From Nonomuraea pusilla (GTDB taxonomy: Bacteria; Actinomycetota; Actinomycetes; Streptosporangiales; Streptosporangiaceae): 64,000 nucleotides of DNA. A model generated the notes under the pieces. It searched no databases, was not told the origin of the DNA, and worked only from the letters and a program-made list of their open reading frames with translations. Of the stretch, positions 44,493 through 52,370 are shown piece after piece. The stretch's first letter is position 1. Every line of letters begins with the position of its first letter. Position numbers and translations under genes: made by a program. The stretch lies in contig NZ_FOBF01000006.1 in NCBI RefSeq assembly GCF_900109355.1, forward strand, positions 248,001 through 312,000. Reading direction: 5' to 3'.

Positions 44493-46901
44493 GTGAAGCT
44501 CGTCGCGCCCCTGGCCGCGTTCGGCCACGAGGACCTGCCCCTCGCCGGGGGCAAGGGCGCCAACCTGGGGGAGCTGGTCAGGAACGGCTTCCCCGTGCCC
44601 GACGGGTTCGTGATCACCACGGAGGCGTACCGGCTGGTCGCCGCGGGGGAGGTCACGCCCGGCCACTTCGAGCGGGTCGAACTCCCGGAAGAGCTGCGCT
44701 CCGCCGTCACCCGCGCGTACGCGGAACTCGGCGGCGGACCGGTCGCCGTGCGGTCGAGCGCGACGGCCGAGGACCTGCCGGGCGCGGCGTTCGCCGGACA
44801 GCAGGACACCTACCTCAACGTCGTCGGCGAGCAGGCGCTGCTCGACGCGGTGCGCCGCTGCTGGGCCTCGCTCTGGGGGGAGCGCGCGGTCGCCTACCGC
44901 GCCAGGCTCGGGCTCGACCCGGCCGGGGTGCGCATCGCGGTGGTCGTCCAGCGCCTGGTGGAGGCGGAGGTGGCGGGCGTGATGCTGACCGCCGACCCGG
45001 TCACGGGCGAGCGCGGCGAGATCGTCCTCGACGCGAGCGACGGACTGGGCGAGGCCGTCGTGTCGGGGCTGGTCACGCCCGACCACTACGTGCTCGACCG
45101 GTCGGGCGCGCTCCTGCGGTTCACGCCGGGGCGGCGCGAGGTGGTGGTGCGCGCGGCGGAGGGCGGCGGCGTCGTCCACGAGCGCGGCGACCTCCCCGGT
45201 GGCGTCCCTGGCGGTCTGCGCGGCGGCCTCCCCGGCGCGGACGGGCCCGCCGGGCGGCTGCCCGGCCCGGTGCTGCGGGAGCTCGCCGCGCTCGGCGTCA
45301 GGGCCGCGGCCCACTTCGGCCGCCCCCAGGACATGGAGTGGGCGTACGCGGGCGGGCGGGTGCACGTCCTGCAGGCCCGGCCCATGACGGCGGTGCCGCC
45401 GCCCCCGCTGGGCCGGCTCGGCCCGCTCCGCCGCCGCCTCGGCGGCGTCCTGCTCGAGTACCTGCCCGAGCGTCCGTACCCGATCGACGTGAGCACGTGG
45501 ATCCCGCACGGCCCCGCCGGGCTGATGGCGGAGCTGACCACCGAGTACGGCCTCCTGCACGCCTTCGACGGCTTCCTGGAGGAGGAGGACGGCGTCGTCC
45601 GCCGGCTGGTGCCGCCGTCGCCCCGCCCGAGCCTCCGGCTGCTCGCCACGCCGTTCAGGCTCGTCGCCAAGGCCAGACGGTACGACCCCGCCCGCTGGAC
45701 GGACGACCCGCGCCACCGCGACTTCCTGCGCCGCTGCCGCGAGACGGCGGCGCTCGACCTCGCCATGCTGCCCTGGGACGAGCTCGTGCGGATGCCGGGC
45801 CGCGCCCTCGACCTGGTGCGTCCCGTGACCGGCCTGCGCATCGACTACCTGCCGGGGAGCGGCCTGGCCGTGCTGCGGCTCCTCCTCGTCACCGCGCTGC
45901 TGGGACGCGGGAGGCTGCTGGGCGACCTGCTGGCGGGCGCCCGCACCCGCACCTCCGACGCCAACCGGGCCCTCGCGGAGCTGGCCGAGGAGGCGCGGCG
46001 GACCGGCGCGCTCGACCGCGACCCGCCGCCGCCGTCGTTCGCGGCGAAGCTGGAGGCGTTCCTGGCCGAGTACGGCCACCGCGAGACCGCGACGCCGCTG
46101 CTCGTCACCTCGCCGACCTGGGCCGACTCCCCGGAGACCGTGCTCGCCCTGATCCGGGTGCCACCCTCGGGACGACCGCGGGAGCGGCCGGGCGGCGACG
46201 CGCTGGACCGCCTGCTCGCGCACCCGCTGCTGCGCTCGCCCGCCGCCCGCGCGAGGGTGCGGCGCTGGGTGGAGGCCGCCCGTGCGGGCGTCGCCTTCCG
46301 CGAGGACACCCATTTCACGTTCACGATGCCGCTGCCGATCCTGCGCGGCTCGCTGCTGGAGATCGGCCGCAGGCTCGCGGGGGCGGGCGTGCTCGTCCGC
46401 CCGGAGGACGTCTTCCACCTGCGTCTGGAGGAACTGGAACGGCTCCCGGGGCCGGACGCGGGCCCGTACGCGGAGGCGCTGCGCGAGGCGGTGCGGGCGC
46501 GGGCGGCCAGGCGCGAGGAGCTGGCGGGCGTGCGGCTCGTCGATCCGGCGCAGCTCTTCCCCGCCAGGCACGCGGGCGACGCGCTGGTCGCGGGCACGCC
46601 CGCGAGCGGCGGCACGGCGACCGGCCCGGTGCGGCTGGTGCGCGGCCCGGCCGAGTTCGCCCGGCTCGACGCCGGCGACGTGCTCGTCTGCCCCTACACG
46701 AACCCCTCGTGGACGCCGCTGTTCCAGCGCGCGGCGGCCGTGGTGGTGGACACGGGCGGCTCCGCCTCGCACGCGGCCATCGTGGCCAGGGAGTACGGCA
46801 TCCCGGCGGTCATGGGCACGGGCGGCGGCACCGGTGTGCTGCGCGACGGCCAGAGGGTGCTGGTGGACGGCGACGCCGGCACGGTCCGGGCCGCTCCCTA
46901 G
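44493..46901 (+). CDS. PEP-synthase / rifampin-phosphotransferase-like enzyme
   Basis: An 802-residue dikinase. The ATP-grasp domain (about 1-300) shows LAGGKGANLGELV and AVRSSATAEDLPGAAFAGQQ; the middle domain (about 310-690) is variable and hydrophobic; the C-terminal PEP/swivelling domain holds TGGSASHAAIVAREYG, with catalytic His760, and a typical GxDG end. The order matches rifampin phosphotransferase (ATP domain, substrate domain, His domain) rather than classical PEP synthase, which has a PEP TIM barrel at the end. No rifamycin-associated element is seen upstream. Substrate is unknown. GAGGAGGG precedes GTG 44493. Confidence 0.82.
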   Translation: MKLVAPLAAFGHEDLPLAGGKGANLGELVRNGFPVPDGFVITTEAYRLVAAGEVTPGHFERVELPEELRSAVTRAYAELGGGPVAVRSSATAEDLPGAAFAGQQDTYLNVVGEQALLDAVRRCWASLWGERAVAYRARLGLDPAGVRIAVVVQRLVEAEVAGVMLTADPVTGERGEIVLDASDGLGEAVVSGLVTPDHYVLDRSGALLRFTPGRREVVVRAAEGGGVVHERGDLPGGVPGGLRGGLPGADGPAGRLPGPVLRELAALGVRAAAHFGRPQDMEWAYAGGRVHVLQARPMTAVPPPPLGRLGPLRRRLGGVLLEYLPERPYPIDVSTWIPHGPAGLMAELTTEYGLLHAFDGFLEEEDGVVRRLVPPSPRPSLRLLATPFRLVAKARRYDPARWTDDPRHRDFLRRCRETAALDLAMLPWDELVRMPGRALDLVRPVTGLRIDYLPGSGLAVLRLLLVTALLGRGRLLGDLLAGARTRTSDANRALAELAEEARRTGALDRDPPPPSFAAKLEAFLAEYGHRETATPLLVTSPTWADSPETVLALIRVPPSGRPRERPGGDALDRLLAHPLLRSPAARARVRRWVEAARAGVAFREDTHFTFTMPLPILRGSLLEIGRRLAGAGVLVRPEDVFHLRLEELERLPGPDAGPYAEALREAVRARAARREELAGVRLVDPAQLFPARHAGDALVAGTPASGGTATGPVRLVRGPAEFARLDAGDVLVCPYTNPSWTPLFQRAAAVVVDTGGSASHAAIVAREYGIPAVMGTGGGTGVLRDGQRVLVDGDAGTVRAAP

Positions 46902-46904
46902 GAT
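46899..46904 (+). promoter_or_regulatory. Possible leaderless -10 element of the TetR gene
   Basis: TAGGAT contains the stop codon of the upstream enzyme gene and ends 7 nt before ATG 46912. The TetR gene may therefore also be transcribed on its own. The same bases could act as a weak ribosome-binding site. Confidence 0.35.
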
Positions 46905-46911
46905 GCACGGC

Positions 46912-47502
46912 ATGGTCACCGACCACCGCAAGCTGCCCAGGCGCAGGGGCGAGGCCCTGCACGCCGCCATCTACGAGGCCACGCTGCAGGAACTGGCCGA
47001 GACCGGTTACGCGGGCCTGACCATGGAGCGCGTCGCGGAGCGGGCCAGGGCGAGCAAGGCGTCGCTCTACCGGCGCTGGCCGTCGCGCGTCGAGCTGGTC
47101 ATGGACGCCGTCTACCACGCGCTGCCCGACCCCGACTCCCCGCCGGACACCGGGTCGCTGCGCGGCGACCTGCTCGCCATGCTGGGACGTACGGCGGGGA
47201 CGCTGGCGGGGCCGGCGGGTGAGGCGCTGCGCGGGCTGCTCAGTGAGGCGCTGGGCGACGAGTCGCGGGCGGCCGCGTTCCGCGCCCACTCGCAGGGCGC
47301 GGGCAGGAGGCTGATGCGGGAGATCGTCCGGCGCGCGGTGGCGCGGGGCGAGGTGGGCGAGGAGGCGGTCACGCCGTGCCGCCTCGACGTCGGCCAGGCG
47401 CTGCTGCGCCAGCACTTCCTGTTCCAGGGCGCGCCGATCCCCGAGAGCCTGGTCACGGAGATCGTGGACGAGGTGCTCGTGCCGCTGTTCACTCGGTGCT
47501 GA
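46912..47502 (+). CDS. TetR family regulator, likely of the upstream enzyme
   Basis: A 196-residue repressor. The N-terminal DNA-binding domain reads ALHAAIYEATLQELAETGYA, MERVAERARASKASLYRRWP: a clear TetR helix-turn-helix of the class with a Trp-Pro-Ser end. The C-terminal domain (LLSEALGDESRAAAFRAHSQ) is of the TetR_C type often linked to this fold. It lies 10 bp after the enzyme gene, and a perfect operator sits at that gene's start. The 3' end overlaps the convergent TetR gene by 14 bp. A start at ATG 46903 is possible. Confidence 0.9.
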   Translation: MVTDHRKLPRRRGEALHAAIYEATLQELAETGYAGLTMERVAERARASKASLYRRWPSRVELVMDAVYHALPDPDSPPDTGSLRGDLLAMLGRTAGTLAGPAGEALRGLLSEALGDESRAAAFRAHSQGAGRRLMREIVRRAVARGEVGEEAVTPCRLDVGQALLRQHFLFQGAPIPESLVTEIVDEVLVPLFTRC

Positions 47503-48193
47503 CGAGGCCCAGCGTGGTGGCGGCGACGCGCATCGCGTGCTCGAAGACCGGTTGCCGCGCCTCGACGGTGTTGTTGAGTTGACCGAACACCTCGAGGTTG
47601 ACCCATCCGTAGAGCGTGGCCCAGGCGGTTATGGCCCGCCACACCAGTTCGTCGGGTAGTCCGGGCATGAGGCCGCGCAGGTTCCCGGCGTCGGCCGCGG
47701 CCTCCGCGGGGGGAGGGGGCGTGTCGCCCGCGGGGCGCAGCGCGGCCGCCGCGTGGGCGTCGGAGACGATGGCGCCGAGCACGGTCACGTCGCGGGCGCG
47801 GGCGGCGACGGTCTCCACGGGCGCCTGGTAGCCGGGCACCGGGGAGCCGTAGAGCAGCGCGTACTCGTGGGGGTGGGCCACCGCCCAGTCGCGCAGGCCG
47901 TGGCAGGCCGCCAGCCAGCGCCCCAGGTGGTCGCCGCGGGGCACGGGCGCCTCGGCCTGCTCGACGGCCTCGCCCAGCGCGTTGTAGCCGTCGATGATGA
48001 GCCTGGTGAGCAGGTCGTCGCGGCTCGGGAAGTAGCGGTAGATGGCGGAGGAGACCATGCCCATCTCCCGCGCCACGGCGCGCAGCGAGAGGCCGCCGGC
48101 GCCCTCGGTGGCGAGCTGGCGGCGCGCGATGTCGGTGATCTCCCTGGTCAGTTCGGCCCTGACGCGTTCTCTGGCGGTTCGGCTCGCGGTCAT
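47489..48193 (-). CDS. TetR/AcrR family regulator
   Basis: A 234-residue repressor with the N-terminal helix-turn-helix (REITDIARRQLATEGAGGLS, VAREMGMVSSAIYRYFPSRD) and a WHG-type ligand domain (LRDWAVAHPHEYALLYGSP). It is divergent from a three-gene operon (DUF2568, epimerase, oxidoreductase) and two similar inverted repeats lie in between, so it probably controls both itself and that operon. The ligand is unknown. It converges on and overlaps the other TetR gene. Confidence 0.9.
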   Translation of the reverse strand: MTASRTARERVRAELTREITDIARRQLATEGAGGLSLRAVAREMGMVSSAIYRYFPSRDDLLTRLIIDGYNALGEAVEQAEAPVPRGDHLGRWLAACHGLRDWAVAHPHEYALLYGSPVPGYQAPVETVAARARDVTVLGAIVSDAHAAAALRPAGDTPPPPAEAAADAGNLRGLMPGLPDELVWRAITAWATLYGWVNLEVFGQLNNTVEARQPVFEHAMRVAATTLGLVSTE

Positions 48194-48226
48194 GCCAGCA
48201 GGTTACCAGAGCGCTGAGAAAAAACG

Positions 48227-48275
48227 AGAGCACCGCTCTTGACTTGGGGCGCCCTCATCAGAGAGCATTGCTCTC
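48227..48275. promoter_or_regulatory. Pair of operator-like inverted repeats
   Basis: AGAGC-ACC-GCTCT (48227-48239) and GAGAGC-ATT-GCTCTC (48261-48275) share the same half-site and have centres 35 bp apart. A TTGACT -35-like element (48239-48244) lies between them, on the side of the rightward operon. The second repeat covers the expected -10 and start region. They fit binding by the divergent TetR protein. Confidence 0.6.
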
Positions 48276-48313
48276 GTAAGCGAACGGCAGTCACGAAAGT
48301 CCGGAGGCCCCCC

Positions 48314-48667
48314 ATGCTCGCCATCGCCAAGGGCGCGAACGCCGCCCTCATGTTCGTCCTCGAACTCGGCGTGCTGGCCTCCGCCGGCTACTGGGGCTTC
48401 ACCCTGAACGCCGGGTGGCCGCTCAGGCTGGCGGCCGGGATCGCGGCGCCCGCGCTGTTCATCGTCGTCTGGGCGCTGTTCGGCGCCGGCGGCGGCGCCA
48501 ACGCCACCTACCCCCTCACCGGCCTCGCCCGCGCCGCCCTGGAGATCGTCTGGTTCGGCGGCGGCGCGCTCGCGCTCCTCGCCGCGGGACGGCCCGCACC
48601 CGCCGCCGTCCTCGCCGCCGTCTTCGTCGTCAACGCGGTGCTCCGCGTCATCTGGAAGCAGGTCTGA
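48314..48667 (+). CDS. YrdB/DUF2568 family membrane protein
   Basis: A 117-residue protein with four helices: residues 5-27 (GANAALMFVLELGVLASAGY), 35-57, 70-90 and 95-113. The ANAALMFVLELG start is the usual YrdB/DUF2568 pattern. The function is not established. GGAGG precedes the ATG 48314. It is the first gene of a three-gene operon, two bases ahead of the epimerase gene, and probably under the divergent TetR regulator. Confidence 0.85.
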   Translation: MLAIAKGANAALMFVLELGVLASAGYWGFTLNAGWPLRLAAGIAAPALFIVVWALFGAGGGANATYPLTGLARAALEIVWFGGGALALLAAGRPAPAAVLAAVFVVNAVLRVIWKQV

Positions 48668-48669
48668 AC

Positions 48670-49581
48670 ATGGGCAAGCACGTCATCGTGGGATCCGGCC
48701 AGGTCGGCACGCACCTGGCCGCCAAGCTCCTCGCTCGGGGCCACGACGTCACCGTCGTCACCCGGTCGGGCTCGGGACCCGAGGGCGCCGTCAGGGTGGC
48801 GGCCGACGTCACCGACCGGCGCCGCCTCGTCCAGGTCACAGAGGGGGCCGACGCCCTCTACAACTGCGTCAACCCGCGGTACGACCGCTGGCTCACCGAC
48901 TGGCCGCCCATGGCGGCCTCGTTCCTCGCCGCCGCCGAGGCGACGGGCGCCGTGCTGGTGATCCTCGGCAACCTCTACCCGTACGGGCCGGTCACCGGGC
49001 CGATGACCGAGGACCTGCCGCTCCGGCCGAGCAGCGCCAAGGCGGCCGTCAGGGCCAGGATGTGGGAGGACGCGCTCGCCGCCCACCGGGCCGGCCGCGT
49101 CAGGGCGACCGAGGTGCGCGGCTCCGACTACTTCGGCCCCGGCGCGACGGACCAGTCGTACCTGGGCGACCGCTTCCAGGGGCCGCTCAGGGCGGGCAGG
49201 AGCATCGCCCTGCCGTACCCGGCCGACGTCCCGCACTCGTGGACGTACCTGCCCGACGTCGCCGACGCCCTCGTGGTGGCGGGCACCGACGAGCGGGCCT
49301 GGGGCCGGCCGTGGCACGTCCCCACGAGCGATCCGCTGAGCTTCCGAGAGGTCGGCGAGCGCATGGCCGCGCTGCTGGGCCGGCCGGCGCCGCGCATCAC
49401 GCGCATCCCGTGGCCGCTCGTCCGCGCCGCGGGCCTGTTCTCCCCGATGCTCGGCGAGCTCGGACACACCCGCTACCAGTTCACCGAGCCGTTCGTGCTC
49501 GACTCCTCCGCCTTCCAGCGCACCTTCGGCGTCACGCCGACGCCGATGGACGAGGCGCTGAAGGCTACGCTCGACGGATGA
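48670..49581 (+). CDS. NAD-dependent epimerase/dehydratase family protein
   Basis: A 303-residue extended short-chain dehydrogenase. The N-terminal GSGQVGTHLAAKLL is the Rossmann nucleotide motif (GxGxxG). ADALYNCVNPRYDRW follows. The catalytic Tyr-x3-Lys is not seen in the usual form: LYPYGPVTGP occupies its place, so the site is atypical. RGSDYFGPG and SWTYLPDVADALV are typical of NAD(P)-binding epimerase-like proteins. It overlaps the oxidoreductase gene by ATGA. Substrate unknown. Confidence 0.85.
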   Translation: MGKHVIVGSGQVGTHLAAKLLARGHDVTVVTRSGSGPEGAVRVAADVTDRRRLVQVTEGADALYNCVNPRYDRWLTDWPPMAASFLAAAEATGAVLVILGNLYPYGPVTGPMTEDLPLRPSSAKAAVRARMWEDALAAHRAGRVRATEVRGSDYFGPGATDQSYLGDRFQGPLRAGRSIALPYPADVPHSWTYLPDVADALVVAGTDERAWGRPWHVPTSDPLSFREVGERMAALLGRPAPRITRIPWPLVRAAGLFSPMLGELGHTRYQFTEPFVLDSSAFQRTFGVTPTPMDEALKATLDG

Positions 49582-50495
49582 AGACAGCGATGATCGGGCT
49601 GGGGGACATCGCGGAGAAGGCGTACCTTCCCGTGCTGGCCGCCCAGCCTGGCCTGGACCTCCACCTGTGCACACGCGACAGGGCCAGGCTCGACAGGCTC
49701 GGCGACGCCTACCGCGTGGCCCACCGGTTCACCAGCGTCGACGACGTGGTCAAGGCGGGGGTGGAGGCGGCGTTCGTCCACGCCGCCACCCCGGCGCACC
49801 CCGAGATCGTCGAGCCGCTCCTGCGGGCCGGGGTGCACGTGTACGTCGACAAGCCGATCGCCGACAACCTGGCCGACGCCGAGCGCCTGGCCCGGCTGGC
49901 CGAGGCCGAGGGCAGGACGCTGATGACGGGCTTCAACCGGCGGCACGCCCCCGGCTACGCGGCGCTGGCGGGGCTGCCCCGCCACCTCGTCGTCATGCAG
50001 AAGAACCGCGAGAACCATCCCGACGCCCCCCGCCGGGCGGTGTTCGACGACTTCATCCACGTCGTCGACACCCTGCGCTTCCTCGCCCCCGGCGAGGTCA
50101 CCGGCACCAGGTTCAGGACCCGCGTCAGAAACGGCCTGCTGGAGCACGTCGTCCTGGAGCTGACCGGCGACGGCTTCACCGCGCTCGGCGTGATGAACCG
50201 CGTCAGCGGCGCGAGCGAGGAGAGCTGTGAGGTGATGGGCGACGGCGTCAAGCGCCGGGTGGTCAACCTCGGCGACGTCGTCGACTACGCGGGCGGCGAG
50301 ACGCTGGTCAGGCGGCCCGACTGGGTGCCGGTGGCCAGGCAGCGTGGCATCGAGCAGGTCTGCGCGGAGTTCCTCGGGGCCGTGCGCGAGGGCCGCAGGA
50401 TCGGCGCGGACGACGCCCTGGTCAGCCACGCGATCTGCGAGGACATCGTCAGAGACTGCGCTGGGGGAGGCCGGGAGCCGGGGTCCGCGTCATGA
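49578..50495 (+). CDS. Gfo/Idh/MocA family oxidoreductase
   Basis: A 305-residue NAD(P)-dependent oxidoreductase. The N-terminal Rossmann start is MIGLGDIAEKAYLPVL (GxGxxA). EAAFVHAATPAHPEIV follows, then VYVDKPIADN, in which the Lys is the usual catalytic-lysine position (EKP in most family members, here DKP). The C-terminal dimer domain begins near residue 125. It is last in the DUF2568/epimerase operon. Its 3' end overlaps the convergent protease gene by 47 bp. Substrate unknown. Confidence 0.87.
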   Translation: MKTAMIGLGDIAEKAYLPVLAAQPGLDLHLCTRDRARLDRLGDAYRVAHRFTSVDDVVKAGVEAAFVHAATPAHPEIVEPLLRAGVHVYVDKPIADNLADAERLARLAEAEGRTLMTGFNRRHAPGYAALAGLPRHLVVMQKNRENHPDAPRRAVFDDFIHVVDTLRFLAPGEVTGTRFRTRVRNGLLEHVVLELTGDGFTALGVMNRVSGASEESCEVMGDGVKRRVVNLGDVVDYAGGETLVRRPDWVPVARQRGIEQVCAEFLGAVREGRRIGADDALVSHAICEDIVRDCAGGGREPGSAS

Positions 50496-51309
50496 GCCGC
50501 ATCGACCGGTCGGCCCTGGCGAGCAGCCGGTCGAAGGCGGGCCCGCCCAGCCGGGTGAGCACGGTGTAGCCGGCGGCGCGGCCGAGCGGGCTGGACGACG
50601 ACACGACGCCGGCCACCGCCCCGCCGTACACGGCGGGGCCGCCGCTGCCGCCCGCCGCGGCGTGGCAGTTGTGCGTGACGAGCACGCCGGGCCCGTCGGC
50701 GCCGCCCTCGACGGCGTCGCCGAGGCAGCGGTACATCCGGCTGCCCGGGTAGCGCGGGCCGGCCGGGTAGCCGAGCAGTTCGAGGCCGCGCAGCCCGGTG
50801 CCCTTCGCCGTGGGCAGCGGGCGCAGCCCCCGCCCGGTCACCGACTCCAGCGTCGCCTCGCCCTTGGCGCGGGTCACCCCGACCAGCCCCACGTCGTACG
50901 GCAGCAGGTCGGGCGAGTACGTGCCGTCGCGCCACCGGGGCGGCACCCAGGTCCGCACGGCGTGCCAGGCGCCGAGCCGGGAGCGCCCCTGGTCGTACCC
51001 GGGCAGGAAGGTCAGGCCCTGCAGCGGCCTGCCCTCGTGGAACAGGCAGTGCGCGGCGGTGAGCACCAGGTTGCGGCTGCGTGAGCCGATCACCGCGCCT
51101 CCGCACAGCACGGCCGTGCCGCTGACGGGGTCGTGGCCGACGAGCACGCCGGTCAGGCGCCGCGCCCCCGTGAAGGGGCGCGGCACCGGCGCGTAGCCCA
51201 GGCGGTCGCCGTCGGGCGTGAGCACGCGGGAGACGGGGACGCTACGCTGCGGCACCTCGGCGATGCCGGTCGGATCGAGCAGGACGAGGGACAGCACCAA
51301 CCTGAGCAC
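50449..51309 (-). CDS. Secreted trypsin-like serine protease (V8-like)
   Basis: A 286-residue exported protein. A short N-terminal hydrophobic segment (residues 1-16) may act as a signal. The chymotrypsin fold motifs are LTAAHCLF (His), LPYDVGLVGV (Asp) and AAAGGSGGPAV (Ser). The residue before the Ser is Gly rather than the usual Asp, as is common in Glu-specific/V8-like enzymes, and the site remains plausible. Cys pairs at LCGG/AAHC and YRCLG/NCHAA could form disulfides. It converges on the oxidoreductase gene with a long overlap. Confidence 0.85.
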   Translation of the reverse strand: MLRLVLSLVLLDPTGIAEVPQRSVPVSRVLTPDGDRLGYAPVPRPFTGARRLTGVLVGHDPVSGTAVLCGGAVIGSRSRNLVLTAAHCLFHEGRPLQGLTFLPGYDQGRSRLGAWHAVRTWVPPRWRDGTYSPDLLPYDVGLVGVTRAKGEATLESVTGRGLRPLPTAKGTGLRGLELLGYPAGPRYPGSRMYRCLGDAVEGGADGPGVLVTHNCHAAAGGSGGPAVYGGAVAGVVSSSSPLGRAAGYTVLTRLGGPAFDRLLARADRSMRLMTRTPAPGLPQRSL

Positions 51310-51365
51310 GTCCCCACTGTACGGGGAAGATGATCAATGGTTTGACCTGCAACACCAAGGTTTAC

Positions 51366-52370
51366 CTAAGCTCTGTACCGGGCAGCGAGGCCGCGCAGCC
51401 GCTCGTGCGCGGATTCGTACACGGTGGGGCCGTTCAGGTAGGTCTTGGGGAGTTTGGCGACCATGGTGTAGTTGGTGTCGCAGACGTTCCCGACGGGCGC
51501 CTGCCCCGCCTGGCTGACGAGCTGGTACGCGTCCAGCGTCTCCAGGCCGGTCAGCGACGCCGTCCACGTCACCAGGTCGTGCTGGCTGATGCGGTAGGCG
51601 TCCTCCAGCGGCCTGGCCGAACCGGTGGACATCAGGTGCAGGTCGTCCTCCATCCGCGGCCAGGGGGTGGCCACGCCCTTGATCAGCTCGACCGCCACGA
51701 CGGTGTTCATGGCCGACTCCACCGCCGTGCCGCACACCTCGCCGTGGCCCTGCAGCCCGTGGCCGTCGCCGATCGAGAACAGCGCGCCCTCGACGTTGAC
51801 GCCCAGGTAGACGGTGACGCCCGCGCGCAGCTCGGGGGTGTCCATGTTGCCGCCGTGGGCGTCCGGGGTGATCGTCATGCGGGCCTCGCCGGCGGCGGGC
51901 GCCACGCCCACGGTGCCGTGCATCGGGTCGAGCGGCAGCTCGACGCTGAAGTCGCTGCGGCGGGCGTGGTAGACGGCGACGCCCTTGTCGGCGTCGATGT
52001 CGTAGCGCCACACCCGCTCCTCCAGCGGCGGCTGGAGCATGGCGGTGGTGTGGGTGCCGGTCAGCGCCCCGAAGTGCGGGAACGTCGTCGACACGGCCCA
52101 GTCCCTGGCCGGGGTGATCGAGACGAAGTGCAGCGCCAGCGTGTCGCCGGGCTCGGCGCCCTCGACGTGGAACGGCCCGGTCACCGGGTTGAGGTAGGGG
52201 AACTCGCACACCACCGACGGCAGGTCGTCGACGGTCCGGACGCGCCCGCCGAAGCAGTCCTCGGTGTACAGCTCCAGGATCGTGCCCGGCCGTACCTTCC
52301 CCACGGGCGCGCGGCCCCCGAAGGTGTAGCTGAGCTCCTCCGGAGCGGGACGGTAGGAGACGACGTTCAC
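51366..52370 (-). CDS. fmdA: Acetamidase/formamidase
   Basis: A 334-residue cytoplasmic amidohydrolase of the FmdA/AmdA family, which releases ammonia from formamide or acetamide. Recognisable segments are VEGAEPGDTLALHFVSITPA, MHGTVGVAPAAGEAR, PDAHGGNMDTPELRAGVTVY and GDGHGLQGHGEVCGTAVE, the Asp/His-rich metal and substrate region. The start GTG 52370 has AGGAGG at normal distance and overlaps the permease stop. It closes an operon after an amide-binding-like protein and a permease, consistent with uptake and hydrolysis of a short amide. Confidence 0.9.
   Translation of the reverse strand: MNVVSYRPAPEELSYTFGGRAPVGKVRPGTILELYTEDCFGGRVRTVDDLPSVVCEFPYLNPVTGPFHVEGAEPGDTLALHFVSITPARDWAVSTTFPHFGALTGTHTTAMLQPPLEERVWRYDIDADKGVAVYHARRSDFSVELPLDPMHGTVGVAPAAGEARMTITPDAHGGNMDTPELRAGVTVYLGVNVEGALFSIGDGHGLQGHGEVCGTAVESAMNTVVAVELIKGVATPWPRMEDDLHLMSTGSARPLEDAYRISQHDLVTWTASLTGLETLDAYQLVSQAGQAPVGNVCDTNYTMVAKLPKTYLNGPTVYESAHERLRGLAARYRA

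Noticed and set aside
44454..46970. Long minus-strand open frame across the PEP-utilising enzyme
   Set aside because: Composition is that of a shadow; the plus strand shows clear catalytic motifs.
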